A stretch of 64,000 nucleotides of DNA, taken from contig CM038052.1 in the NCBI GenBank assembly GCA_021397845.1, positions 140,869,854 through 140,933,853 on the forward strand. Reading direction: 5' to 3'. Position 1 is the first letter of the stretch. Each line of letters opens with the position of its first letter. The notes under the pieces were generated by a model that saw only the letters and a program-made list of their open reading frames with translations, did no database searches and was not told the origin of the DNA. Of this stretch, positions 23,547 through 35,048 are shown one piece after another. The DNA is from Areca catechu. Taxonomy: Eukaryota > Streptophyta > Magnoliopsida > Arecales > Arecaceae. Made by a program: the position numbers and the translations under genes.

Positions 23547-23969
23547 CAAGGTCAAATCACAATAAAAACAGATATACAATTTAAAACTAAAACAAACTCT
23601 CTTCAAGAGTAGATTGGAATCTTTGAAGCTCAAGTAGATGCTTTGTCTTCACTCTTCCTTGGAATCTCCTTCAAAGTGCCTCTTTTGGAATGAAGTAAGG
23701 ATGAGCTTGTAGGCTTTTCAATGAATCAAACTATAAGAGGCTTTAGATGTGAAGTATTTGAGAGAATATTGGCTTTTTGGCTTTTGAGTAGACTTGAATG
23801 CACTTCAATACACTTCCTTGTATTTAAAATGAGGTTGGTGGATGTTAAATACACCAGGAACCTTCCAAAAAATGGTTTGTGACTGTTGGTACCTCGGAAA
23901 TAGCCGTTTGGAGCTTGAAAAGCAAGTTCTGCAAGCCAGAAAAATAGATCCGTTAAAGATGTCAGGCTG

Positions 23970-24288
23970 CAAGTGTCGACACTTGGCTGTCAGGTATCGA
24001 CACTTGGCTGTCAAGTGTCGACACTTGATCTCTAGGTGTCGACACTTGATCTCTAGGTGTCGACACTTGAACTTTCAAGTGTTGACACTTGATGCACAGA
24101 TGTCGACACTTGACACAAAAATCCTCAAATTATAAAGTTCTATATTTTTAAAATTCTTAGGCCTTGAGTCGACACTTGGAACCTAAGTGTCGACACTTGG
24201 TTGTAGGTGTCGACACTTCACGTGTCAAGAATTTTTGTTGGTGCCAAATGCTGAAGCGACACTTGACTGTCCAGGTGTCGACACTTGA
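23970..24288. repeat. Palindromic GTGTCGACAC minisatellite in A LTR
   Basis: About twelve copies of TCGACACTT or close variants, many within the perfect 16-base palindrome CAAGTGTCGACACTTG (for example 23970-23985 and 24012-24027). The first units recur about every 21 bases. Sireviruses are known for multi-copy palindromic motifs in their LTRs. The same motif recurs at 54914-54996, upstream of the extra frame of this element. Confidence 0.85.
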
Positions 24289-24567
24289 GACTGAAAAATC
24301 TCAGATTCAAGTGTAAATGCCTCGAAAACATAAATATAATTCTTGAAAAAATAAACACATAATATTTAAACATTTAGATACCCTTTTTCAATGAAGAGGA
24401 TGCCCGGATTCGTGAGAATTGCTCCGTGCCATTACGTGTCATAAACCATAAGTTTTTGAGATTTTGAGGTGCTTTCTTCCTGAAAACTCATAACTTGAAA
24501 TCCTTATTAGTATACAATATGCACTCAATGTTTTGTTATTCATCAAAATCACTGGGTGGAGCCAACA

Positions 24568-24582
24568 ATCTCCTCCTTTTTG
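24568..24582 (-). other. Polypurine tract of element A
   Basis: The minus strand reads AAAAAGGAGGAGAT directly before the 3' LTR. It is nearly the same as the tract of element B. Confidence 0.75.
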
Positions 24583-24861
24583 ATGATGACAAAACCTTGA
24601 GTAAAATGGCAATACATTTCAGATTTTAACTATTATAATTTATGAATATGAATTCAAGTCCATAAGAAAGGCAAAAACTTCATAGTTAGGAAGAATCAAT
24701 CTCCTCCTTAATTAGATACTTCATATTAAGGTAAACTTCAAATATTCTTACAAGGTGAAACCACAATCAATACTTTTTCTCAACAAATTTATGCATCAAA
24801 ATAATCAATAAAATCAATACATTTTCTCCCCCTTTTTGTCAATCATTAGAAAGGGGAATAA
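24583..24861 (-). other. Non-coding stretch between the extra frame and PPT of A
   Basis: AT-rich sequence homologous to the equivalent part of B (32630-33239). I see no coding motif. It is interrupted at 24862 by the solo LTR. Confidence 0.5.
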
Positions 24862-26580
24862 TGGTGCAGGCACCAGACTCAGAAGAAGACTTCAGGGCTC
24901 CATCTGGATCTCTGATTGACCTTGCCCGAAGAATTAGGGTTTTCTGGTTTTGTAATAAGGGTTGACCTGATCAACTCAATTTTGAGTCTATAATTTTGTC
25001 ATTTCAATTTTTGTTGGGTCATGTTGACTCAGTCCAAGTCCAAGGCCAAGGTAGGTGTCATTCCCTTTGCCATAGGGCACCACATTTTCCAGCTACAAGT
25101 GGGTGCCACACTCCCTGCCACATCTCCATCCAGTGTACCTTGGTCCCCACACCTCAAGTAAGCAGGTTCTTTTTTTCTTGCACCACTTGGGAGAGAAATC
25201 CATCAAGATACCTCAATCCAAGGAGGAGCCAACTTCTTTCCAGATAAACCCAAGCTAGGATGGCAAGAATTTTTCTTGAAGAGAGGATCAAGGAGGTGCC
25301 CCACAATGTTCCATAAAAATCCAAGTTATAAAAGGGAAGAGAGCATGTCTTGGGGAGAAAATCAAGGAGGCACCCAAATGTTTCCAAAAGTGCCAAAGCC
25401 ATGAAAGGAAGAAGTCTAAACTTGTGGAGCAAGACTAGGAGGTGTCCAAAAGAGCCAAACCATGAAGGGAAAATCCTTGATTCATGGAGAGATACTAGGA
25501 GACACCCCCATAACCTGCCATTTGGAGCTGATTTTCAAGTTTTCTTGGAGTTTTTGGGCTGCCCACTCCGGAAGGAGTCTTGGGAAGAGAATTTGATGCC
25601 TAAAGTGTGGGTTAGTCCTATTAGTCCCACATGGGAAATGTATAAAATTTTATTTCTTTGTTATGTCAATATATTCAACTCTATGTAACTCTTGAATTTA
25701 AAAATGATGAATGAAATCAATTTCTTTGTGAGCAACTTTATGTTTCTCTCTTCCGCACTTGTATTCAAGTGTTGAGCTCCGTGAGGGAGTAAATCCGGGT
25801 TCCCTAGGAACCTTGAGGAGGTGTGAGATCTCCAACCCCAAAACTCTAGCTTAGTCCACCCATCTCTACTCCACCACCACCAAACCCTAATTTTCCATCT
25901 ACATCCCATGGCCCCTCTCTTCCACATAGAGGCCGGCCACCAGCATCCAGGTTCAGATCAACTATTTCAACTACAGAGCAAGTTCCAAGAAGAGTCAGAT
26001 CAGTATCAAGATCTCCGGAACTTCTACATCCAACCATCTTCATTAAGTCCTCAGGTCAGTGTCTTTCTTTGAGTTTCTGGTTCTTTTTTTTTTGTTCTTC
26101 TTCTTCCAGATCCTGAGTTCGAGAAGAAGGCCAACCTTGCCATAGGACTACAATCCGAGGATCCATTGTGAAGATACCCCGTCTCCAAGGATCCTACAAT
26201 CTAATCGAGAGTGTCCTTCAATTGAAGCAATGAGAGATATCACAGTTAGGTATAAAACCTTCTCTTCTCTCTTCGTCTGTTTCTTGAAAGAGGAGTAAAC
26301 CCTAGGTCTGGGGGTTTCTCAATCCCCAGCGATCCTACTTCTGAGTTACTCTGATAATCCACTCCTTTTAATTGTACTTTCTGTCATTTCTTAGTTTCTT
26401 TCAACATTAGTTTATCTTTCCTTTGAGTCAAAGCCGACTTCTGAAAATAAATAAATAAAAAAAAATACATTAATTTTAATTTACTTTCGCATCGCATCAT
26501 CTTTTTTGTTCTGTATCATTTTTGGTATCAGAGCTTTTGTGCTGCATCAATTTTGGTATCAGAGCATCCGTTCTGCATCA
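24862..26580 (+). mobile_element. Solo LTR of the element F family
   Basis: 1719 bp, plus-strand sense, starting TGGTGC and ending GCATCA, with perfect TSDs AATAA (24857-24861 and 26581-26585). It matches the F LTRs in reverse orientation. Its 3' end carries three successive LTR-like termini (near 26518, 26549 and 26580) with two copies of TTTTGGTATCAGAGC between them, so PBS sequence has been built into the LTR. The TATA box is at 25327-25334. No internal sequence is left. Confidence 0.85.
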
Positions 26581-26905
26581 AATAACCTCCCCCTCATAAT
26601 GAGCTTGGAGACAAAAAGATGGTAGAGAATCAAATAAGATAGAAGTTAGAGCCAAAATTATACCAATATAAAAGTGTATCAGAGCTAAAAAAATATACCA
26701 AGATAAAAGAGTATCAGAGCCAAAAAAATAGTAAATTGAACCATTCAAACACAAATAATGTGCACTGAACTGAAATATATATAATAGATAAGTTTTCAAT
26801 ACAAAATTTGCTGAGTCATCAGCAAGAGCTGAAACATACAGATATCATCAAAGTCATATAAATATCAGACATACAACATATGAGCTATAACAGACATCTG
26901 TAAGG

Positions 26906-27269
26906 CTAATCCTCATCAGATGGAACCTCAAGATAGAATGAAGCACAGATCCTAGATCTAGTGGCTAATGCCCTAGGAGGTGCTAAAGCTCGATGACTCC
27001 TAGTGCGGCCAGAAGGACCAAAGGCGGGTACAACCCTAGATGATCTAGTGGAAGGGGGGAAAGAAGATCAGCTGGTGTAACAAGGTCCGGTGTGGAATCA
27101 GCCAAGGCAGTAGTAGGAGCTGGTGTAGCGGGAGGATCGCGACTGACCACCTCATAATCATTAGCACTGCTATCACTGTCACTATCACCGCCCATAACCT
27201 CTGTAGCTCGGTCGTCATCCTGATCACCACCCTTAACAGAATCAGCATGGTCGCTCTGGTGATCGTTGC

Positions 27270-27306
<37 letters not shown>

Positions 27307-27540
27307 TGATCATGCAACTGCAGGGGGTGCAGGAGGTAAAAGGGATCTCAACAGATCTTCAATGCGAGAGAATCCCTCCTCCATAGATCTACGAATCTCA
27401 GCATACTCCGAGGTAGTATGTGCTCGAAGAAGCTCAACCTCGCAACGTAGCTGAGTCATCTCACCCCTGATCTCTGTGAACTGCTCTTTGGCATGCTCCT
27501 CAAAAGATAGTCCAGTAGAAGATGGCGGAGGAGCTGAAGT
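26906..27540 (-). pseudogene. Extra frame after pol (element A), C-terminal part
   Basis: This is the C-terminal end of the large frame whose N-terminal part lies at 53126-54078; element C split it. On the minus strand it shows a probable helix (EIRGEMTQLRCEVELLRAH, then SMEEGFSRIEDLLRSLLPPAP), an Asp run encoded by an ATC repeat (27273-27306), and an acidic Ser/Asp stretch followed by YEVVSRDPP. It ends VPSDED and a stop at 26906-26908. The same order is found in B (33240-33956, ending IPSDEK), so the pairing is clear. Stops and a frameshift near 26990-27030 break it. No known enzyme motif is seen. The helix suggests oligomerisation. Confidence 0.65.
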
Positions 27541-29906
27541 TGAAAGATTGTGCCCTGAAAGCCAATTGAAATATTGTATTTTGATCCCAAAATCAATGAA
27601 TTGACATTTTTTTTATAATAAAGGCATTATTTTCATCATACGCTGTGTCTTTATGATTTTATGATGAACCCCATAGATTAGGGCTATGGTTCTAGGGTTA
27701 TGATGAGATCATACCAGTGAGACCTAAAGCCTTAAAACCCTAATCTAAAATATTCCTGGTCGATGGGACATTGAGTTGGGGATCAATGTTTTCCGGCAAG
27801 ACCAGCACATCCTATATATGCTTTGTGATGGGGGTGACTGATCTCACAGTCACTTGTGTTTGACACTAATACTAGGATGTGAGTGTTCATTAGAGAATGA
27901 GTTCACTGAATTGATCCAGATTGAGAATATCTAATGGAACCTTATCTGTTTGTCAATAGATAATTCTCATAGTGGGAGTAGTGCATGTGGTACTTTGACC
28001 TGAGACTACCATAGTACCTTATATATATGAATCCATACTTTGGTTCGCAATCAATCATGACACTGAGTCATACACGAGGTGATACTGGTTATGGTGGATT
28101 GTATATGGAGGTTGTGAGTAGGTCAACAAAGAATTGATCAGCCCTAGTAAGAGGGAATTGCATCCAGCTAATTTCAAATGATGGATTCAGGAAATCTTTG
28201 ATCAAAGTATGAACATTAGAGTTATTTTCTAATGGTTCATTAATGAATCATCATTATAAAGATTGAGCTAGGGATGAATATGAAATTAGATTTGACAAGT
28301 ATCCATATTCATAATCATATTCGGGATGCAAGTTGATCAAAGGACTGAATTGCCCGGTAACTCACCACTGAAGGGTATTTTGGTAATTCCACCAAAATTC
28401 TATATCTTCCGGGTAAACATGATACGTTGCTAGACGTCAATCTTGTCTTATAGGTATATGATTGAGTTATGGTAATTCAAATCAGTTAATTAGAATTAGA
28501 TTCTAATTGACCGAGTCGAGCTAGTTTGATTTGACCTAAATTGGCTTAGTTAAGATCTAACCGAATTAAGTCAAATAGCACTCGGACCTACTGCTGGCTA
28601 GGTGTGGAACCCAATGGGTCACACACAAAATAAAATTGATGAAGGATTTAATTTGGAATTAAATCATGTTTGCAGGATAAACACACTAGCATGTGTTGCA
28701 GACCAAATTTCTATTCGAATCAGATTCGAATTTGGTTCCGAATTGGGCTTAATTGGTTTCTAATTGAACCAGATTAAGGTCTAATTTAAATTTTAGGACA
28801 TTGGGCTAACCCATGGTAGAACCCAAGTAAATTAAGTTCACTGAGACCCTCTCTCCAAGCCGCCCTCTCCCTTTCTCACCCGCGCGAGCCAAGAAGAAGA
28901 GTCCACGCGCGTGGACTCCTCTTCATGCGCGTGAGAAAGAAAATACCATCGGAGAAAAATCTAAAAAAGGGGCTATTCGGATCCTTGTCTGACGCCCTTG
29001 GATCTGGATCTGTTGGCCGGAAAAAATTAAGGAAAAGATCCGTCGTTTTTCGGTCGCAAATCCGTCTCCAAAAGTCGCGATTCTTCCTGAAGTTTTTCCG
29101 AGTGTCCTCCTCATCGAAAAAATGAAAATTAAATCGAAGAATCATGATTTTTAGTTGAGGGGACGTGCGAGGAATGAGGGATCGTGATTCCTGGGGTTTC
29201 AGAGGGTTGCGTTGTTTTGAGAAGACGCCCCTCTGAGATCTATAAATAGGGTTGGGTTCTCGGGGGTTTTCATGTAAGATAATTCAGAGATCAGATTCCT
29301 TTTCTTCCTTTCCAGGATACTCCTTCTCCTTGTTCTTGCTGGGTATTGTTTCCCTTACAGAGGTATCCTCCGTCGAAACTCTGACCCTGAACAAGAATAA
29401 GAAGAAGGTCTTGAACGGTAAAGGAAAGAAAAAGGAAAGGATCTATTCTTCTTCTTTTCCTTCTTGAATTAAGACTTTGCCTATCTTAATTTTTCTTCCA
29501 ATTCAATTCAAGAAAAGGAATTCAAGAAAGGAAATTCTTGAAAAAAATTCAATAAGAGGAAAGAAGGAAGAAAAGAAATTTTCAAGAAAGAAAAATTCAG
29601 CCTAAAAGTCCAAGAATTGAATTCTTGAAAAAGAATTCAAGAAGAGGAGCCAAGAACAAGAAATTGTTGTCTTCATCTTTTTCTGTGTGGATCACCATTG
29701 GAGGGTGAACATTTGGGCACCTGGTGGAGATTCAGAGTTTGGATTTTAGCGATACAGGTTAGTACTTTAATTTGAGATTAAATCTTATATATACATCTTA
29801 TATGTTTTAATTCTTTTAAGGAGATCTTGGGTTAAAGGTTTGGTGAAGATTTCATAAAGATAAAAAATTTGAAATCTATGTTTCCGCCTTGCCATCGAAC
29901 CCTACA
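27541..29906 (+). repeat. 5' LTR of element C
   Basis: 2366 bp, TG to CA ends, matching 50768-53120 with a few percent difference by eye. The TATA box TATAAATAG is at 29241-29249. Purine-rich AAGAA repeats fill about 29390-29660. Confidence 0.93.
29241..29249 (+). promoter_or_regulatory. TATA box in C 5' LTR
   Basis: TATAAATAG in a GC-richer context, with a matching TATAAATT at 52456-52463 in the 3' LTR. Confidence 0.55.
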
Positions 29907-29907
29907 G

Positions 29908-29920
29908 TGGTATCAGAGCC
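29908..29920 (+). other. Primer-binding site of element C
   Basis: TGGTATCAGAGCC, one base after the LTR end. Confidence 0.88.
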
Positions 29921-29990
29921 TCCTTATTAAGATTAAAATATATATGCTGATTTTTAGATGCATATTTATATAAGTAACATGAGATGTAGT

Positions 29991-30345
29991 ATATGTTTGA
30001 TGTAATGTCACCAATTAGGGTTTTCACTCAAACCCTAATTGTTGTAGAGATATGTTTAGAGATCTAGTCATCATACTGAAATAAGGTTGCTCTGGAATAA
30101 TGGTGGATCCATTATGTGGTAAATGGTTGTCCTAGTATGATGACACACTAATCACTTATTTGTGTTAATTATGCATATATGTTTGATGTATGCCACTAAT
30201 TAAGGTTTTCACTTAAACCTTCATTTGTATAGAGATATGTTTAGCCTTCTAGTCATCATACTGAAATAAGGTTGCCCTGGCATAATGGTGGATCCATTAT
30301 GTGGTAAATGGTTGTCCTAGTATGATGGCACACTATGGCACATAT
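29991..30345 (+). repeat. Direct duplication in the C leader
   Basis: Two imperfect copies (about 29991-30164 and 30177-30345) with a period of about 186 bases. Both contain ACTGAAATAAGGTTGC and GGTGGATCCATTATG. They lie between PBS and gag and do not encode a recognisable protein. Confidence 0.8.
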
Positions 30346-30690
30346 TTGCAAGAATGTGCTTTGTTTTTATAAAGCCCTCTTTAAAGACATAATAAGTTGT
30401 CGTGTCATATACCAAAAGCAAAAATAATCAATATGATTAGTTTATCATTCGGTGTCTAAGAAAAGTAGTTCATGATCGATAAAGAGGACATGGTTTTTAA
30501 TTGGTTCCGTTGACTGACCTGGCCAATTCTTATTGGTGTCTAAGAAAAGCAACGGGGGGACTCCCACCACTCTCCCACTTAGCTGGCCGATAAGATTAAC
30601 TTAATTATTAATTGATTTGCTTAGTGTAATATTCACTACATGTGGCCTTCCTTCATGCCAAGTCATTATTATGTTATGATCCATATTAGG

Positions 30691-30995
30691 TTTGTTGTGT
30701 ACACACAAGGCCTTTTTTTTTAATGGTGACTAACATAATTTTGGCTTGGTACATTTGATGTTTATGGCATGATTTAATATAATACTTTGTTGTGTACACA
30801 CAAGGGTATTATAATTAATATCATGACTATATAGCAATGAAGGGTCTAACTTAACTAAAATATTATAGTTTGATGTGTACACAAAAGGCTATTAATATTT
30901 TAGAGGCCAAGATAAGTTGAGAATTGTATGAATTATAATTGGAAAGAGTTTTCCTACCTTTAAACTTATATAAGATTTGTTGTGTACACACAAGG
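30691..30995 (+). repeat. Four spaced TGTGTACACA palindromes in the C leader
   Basis: TTTGTTGTGTACACACAAGG is found at 30691-30710, 30786-30805 and 30976-30995, with a variant at 30869-30888. Spacing is 95, 83 and 107 bases. The core TGTGTACACA is a perfect palindrome. The stretch is in the untranslated leader, where retroelements often carry dimerisation or packaging signals; that role is inference. Confidence 0.8.
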
Positions 30996-31346
30996 TCGTT
31001 TGTAAGGAATTAGGATCTCAACCCCATTAAGAGAACCAATTAGGATTTTCTCGATCATCACATGGAGGGTTATGATGCTTGATAAAATAGTGGGAGACAT
31101 AATTAAGTTAAAGTCCTAATTTAATTATGTTTTGTCAACATTGATTGTTTGTGTTGCCCAGATATGGTGCCCAAGAGGGGGGGTGAATTGGGTATTTAAA
31201 AAATTAAAGCAATATATGTGCTACCAAGTTATAAGGTGAAGAGTGATAGTGCTCAAATAATTATGCAACGGAAGCAATGAAATAAATCAACAATTAAAGA
31301 GCAAAAGAAAATAAAAAGAGAAGCAATGCAAACACACAAGAAGTAT

Positions 31347-31634
31347 AGTTGTTCGGTGCACCTAGCACCTACATCCACTCCCCAAGCTCCACTTGGGAAT
31401 TTCCACTATAATCTTTAGATTACAGCCGACTTGTTTTACCAGGCTCACAAGTCAAAACCTTACATACTTGTTTTGGCTTCGGGCTTACAAGCAATCCAAG
31501 TTGGTTTTATCAATTGGCTCACCAACAAATCTCACTCACTTGTTTTGGCTTCGGGCTTACAAGCAACCCTAGTTGGTTTTATCAATTGGCTTACCAACAA
31601 ACCTCACACTAGTTTCAAATTCCCTTGAAACTAG
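31347..31634 (-). repeat. Tandem hairpin array in R/U5 of B 3' LTR
   Basis: Sense is the minus strand. Arms are at 31428-31434/31447-31453 (GACTTGT/ACAAGTC), 31467-31471/31487-31491, 31500-31505/31521-31526 (GTTGGT/ACCAAC), 31539-31543/31559-31563, 31572-31577/31593-31598 and 31609-31618/31625-31634 (a 10-base stem). A CCCAAG/CTTGGG hairpin and the AGTGG/CCACT two-stem hairpin lie to the left; one outer-arm base is mutated in this copy. Confidence 0.75.
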
Positions 31635-32040
31635 CAAAAGACAAAAGAATATGAATACAATTAATAAAACTAGACAAACTCCTTTTGAGCAATAAGAAAT
31701 TCATTGTAGCTCTTGATAGAGACTCTTCAAGCCTTTTCCCTTGGAATCTTTGGACCTCACTAAATGCCAAATACTTGAAAGTTGGATTCCTCAAAGATGG
31801 AAAGCTTTTGGCTAAGGAATCTCTTGGTTTTGTCACTCTTTTTGGCTTGGAATTGATTGAAGGCTTTATACTTTGACTCTAAACTTTTTCACTTTGTCTC
31901 CTTGTCTTTTTTGAAGTTTGGTGGAGGTTAAATACCTCATTCATGCTGAAACAACTCCACAAGACCGTTAGAATCAAAAATATGGCCGTTTATGGCCGTT
32001 AGAAATCAAATCAAAAATTCAGAAAAACTAGCCGTTATGT

Positions 32041-32322
32041 CATGAGTCGACCTCATGAGTCGACCTCTGGATCAAGTGTCGACCTCCAGTTTGTTTTAGG
32101 CAAAAATCCAGAAAACCATAGTTCTGCCCATTTTGAATTCTCAGGCTATGAGTCGACCCCTGGTGTCGACCTCTAGACAGGTGTTGACCTCTGGTGGTCG
32201 ACCTCTGGAACGTGCCACTGAGATTTTGCCGTGCCAGCCATGCTGAACTTTTCTTCTCTTCATGAGTCGACCTCTGGTGGTCGACCTTTGACAAGGTGTT
32301 GACCTCTGGTGCTCGACCTCTG
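32041..32322. repeat. GTCGACCTC minisatellite in B 3' LTR
   Basis: About ten copies of GTCGACCTC or variants such as GTTGACCTC, often followed by TGG. The equivalent array in the 5' LTR is 46229-46522. The half-motif CAAGTGTCGAC is shared with the palindrome in element A. Confidence 0.85.
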
Positions 32323-32613
32323 ATATGAAATTTTCTGAAACTCTTAGAGATGTGCGTGCCATGCTTGAGTTTCTCTAAGCCTTTGTTTCTTTTGTTAATT
32401 ATTTCTTAACAGGAAGGTCCAATATGAGAAATTTGATCTTGTCCAAGGTAGAAGAGCTCTTTTCCAAATCAGGCAAACTTAGTTTCATCATTGTACTCTT
32501 GATACTCTTTTTGAATAACCTAAGTCCTGAAACTTTATCCTGAGATGAAACATTAGTCCAAACATATACTCAACCTTTTGTTAATCATCAAAACTAAGGA
32601 GCCAAAGTCAACA

Positions 32614-32629
32614 ATCTCTCCCTTTTTGA
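32614..32629 (-). other. Polypurine tract of element B
   Basis: The minus strand reads AAAAAGGGAGAGAT next to the 3' LTR, where plus-strand DNA synthesis starts. Confidence 0.8.
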
Positions 32630-33239
32630 TGATGACAAAACCTTGAGTATATATGCAATTAAGTCCAAAAGCAAAATATAGCAATGATAAAAATTTTCAA
32701 AGAATCCTTACATGCATGAGTATATCATAAAAATTTTACTTTTCATCTACTTTTTGTGAAACCATTCTCAAGAGTCAAAAAGATTTTACTTTTCATTTAC
32801 TTCTTTCTTTTTGTGAAAACATTCTCATGAGTCAAAAAGATAAGAAACATACAAGCTTTACTCATAAGAATCATATATACTTTACTACACATAAGAAGGA
32901 GTATCATATATACTTTACTACTCCCCCTTTTTGTCAAGAATCAAAAAGTCCATTTTTGTAGTGAAAGATATATTAAGAAAACTTATGTTCAATTATAATG
33001 AAGTATTTAGTTGCATAAAATACATGCTCCCCCTCAATTTGTGCATTCAATATAACAAAAATATTCTATCTTGAGGGTTTAAAAAGATAAATGCTAAGAG
33101 CTGGTATCAGACAGTAAAATATCACAATATAGATAAAAACAAAAGTATTCAGTTACAAAATTGCTTACATAGTAAGCACAAAACACTGATACAACAGACC
33201 ATACAAAGCAAACTAAGTACAACAAGTAAATCTATGAGG
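32630..33239 (-). other. Non-coding stretch before the 3' LTR of B
   Basis: AT-rich sequence with several TTTTTGTGA / TACTCCCCCTTTTTG-type repeats (32740-32950), including C-rich plus-strand tracts that read as extra polypurine tracts on the minus strand (about 32921-32933 and 33029-33036). No coding motif is seen. Confidence 0.5.
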
Positions 33240-35012
33240 CTACTTCTCATCAGAAGGTATATCAAAAGAGACAGGAGCCATGATCCTAGATGAGGATTTT
33301 GGAGTCCTATGAGAGTGATTCCGAGTCCTCAGAGAGGGACCAGACCTAGGGGTAGTCCTACGAGATCTATAGGTCCGTTGAAAGGGCTCCATAGGTGTCC
33401 CGACTGAAGCAGTAGCAGAAGGAGTAGACGGATCAGTATGCTGAGTAGACTGAGCTGGGGTCTGCCTGCTGACTAGCTCATAAGCTGTGGGATCATCAAT
33501 ATCTGTCTCTGTATGCTCATCTATATCATCCGGAATCCCAGTAATAGTCTCAAATAGTGACTCTGTAAGCTCAGTATCTACTGGCACATCTGTGGCTGGA
33601 GGATCTGTACTCGGAAGATCAGTAGAAGGAGGATCAGCAGAAGGGGGTATCTCTGGAATCGGATCTGTAGGTGGAACATCAGAACTACCTACTCCAGGCT
33701 GATCTCCATCACTGTCACTGTATCCACTGGAGTCATCATCATCATCATCATCATCATCAGAATGTGGAGGAGATACTGTCAGATCTGCAGTCCCTGATGG
33801 CAGTGCTAATCTCAGTAGGCTGAGGATCTGTCGTAATCTTGTATCCATACTAGCTGAGAGAGCACCAATGTGCATATCTGTGTGTATCCGCAGATCATGT
33901 AGCTCCTGTCGTACACCAATAATCTCTGTCCGGACCTCTGAGATGTGATCAGTCACTCTCTACTCAAAGTTCGATATCCTCACTGTAGTCCTCCGTGGTG
34001 TAGCAGTAGTAGTAGTAGGTGCTGGAGCTGATGAGGGTGGTGGCGTGAATGGCTCAGGCTCCGCAGTCTCTGACTCTGGTGCTAGGCGAGGAGGTGTACC
34101 ATGATCAGTAGGCTCTGAAGGCCCTACCTCAGCTGCTCGGATCTCATCCTCCTCATCTGGCTCCTGGCCAGACTCTCGTCGCACCCAACGGTCACCAATC
34201 AGTCGAAATCCCATCCTATGCAGGGATTTCTCTCCATAAGTATCAGTATGCTACAGTTGACTGAAGGGTATACCGTCAAATGAAATACCATGCTCCCTGA
34301 ATATCTGAGTCAGTCCCATGCCATATGGCTGAACAAGTCTCCTGTGAGATGCTGCCTCACCCATCTGCTGAAGCATGATCCTGGGAAGGTTGATGGGAGT
34401 CCGCTGTCTCAGGGACACCATCAACACCAGCTCATGCTCAGTGATAAAATCAAATCTCCTGCTCTTCGGAATCAAGATACGGGCGATGATGTGATGCAGC
34501 ACTCTCATCTCCAGTGAAAGCTGGTTAGCGGCTACTGTGGAAATGCCGCTAACATCCTCACGCTCTAGAATACATCTGAAGGTGTGCTCTCTGTCGCTGA
34601 TCGAAGTGGCAGCAGTGCCGTGAAGTGGAATCCTCCAAACGCGACTGATGACCTCCGGTGTCACTGCAATCTTGATCCCACGTACTGTAGCAGACCATCC
34701 AATGCCATCAGTGGCCATGGATCCATAAAACTCCCTGATGAGGTCTAGGTAGAATCTCTCAAACATCGTACAGAAATGAACCAGACCTGCATCTCTCAGT
34801 ACATCTCCAATAAAGAAGTGATGCTGATCCCAGAATGGTATATCCACACGCCTCCCACTAGCAATGCTCTTCCGAACTAAGCTGGCTGGCACTGGTGCAG
34901 GTGGCTCTGGGGTCGGCTCACGCTCATGTCTGACTTTTCTTCGTCGCTCAGTGCTACCTTGGCCTTGTTCCAATCTCCTTTTCCTTACTGCCAAGTGCTT
35001 TCTCGGACCCAT
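33240..35012 (-). pseudogene. Extra reading frame after pol (ORF3) of element B
   Basis: A single frame of about 590 codons, broken only by two stops (34251-34253 and 33960-33962). I choose MGPRKHLAVRKRR at 35012 as start because element A has the same MGPRK start. Order: a basic N-terminus; a conserved globular region (FWDQHHF, then FYGSM, RGIKIAVTPEVISRVWRIPL, RFDFITEHEL) that resembles the plant transposon-associated domain found in many plant retroelement ORFs; RMGFRLIGDRWVRRES; a Pro/Thr-rich linker; a helix; an Asp run; a Ser/Pro/Thr-rich acidic tail; and IPSDEK. It occupies the place where some sireviruses carry an env-like frame, but I see no signal peptide or membrane segment. Function unknown. 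Confidence 0.7.
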
Positions 35013-35048
35013 ATGAAAGGAAGAGGGGTAACTTAGGGAGAAGTGCAA

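Larger units (their letters stand above)
23104..24567 (-). repeat. 3' LTR of element A
   Basis: 1464 bp, with plus-strand ends TGTTG and CAACA. It shares its layout and many blocks with the B LTRs but differs clearly in sequence, so it is a separate subfamily. It contains a two-stem hairpin and six short hairpins (23288-23546) and a palindromic minisatellite (23970-24288). Confidence 0.9.
31152..32613 (-). repeat. 3' LTR of element B
   Basis: 1462 bp, with plus-strand ends TGTTG and CAACA. It matches 45340-46814 closely. It contains the hairpin array (about 31347-31634) and a GTCGACCTC minisatellite (32041-32322). Confidence 0.93.

Noticed and set aside
23842..24135. Frame of 97 codons with a repeating RCRHL pattern, like a repeat protein
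   Set aside because: It is the translation of the TCGACACTT minisatellite.
27045..27317. Frame rich in Met (runs of Met)
   Set aside because: It is another frame of the ATC repeat that encodes Asp in ORF3.
33240..35012. ORF3 of B as a retroviral-type envelope gene
   Set aside because: I see no signal peptide, membrane segment or cysteine pattern of an envelope protein; only the position is comparable.
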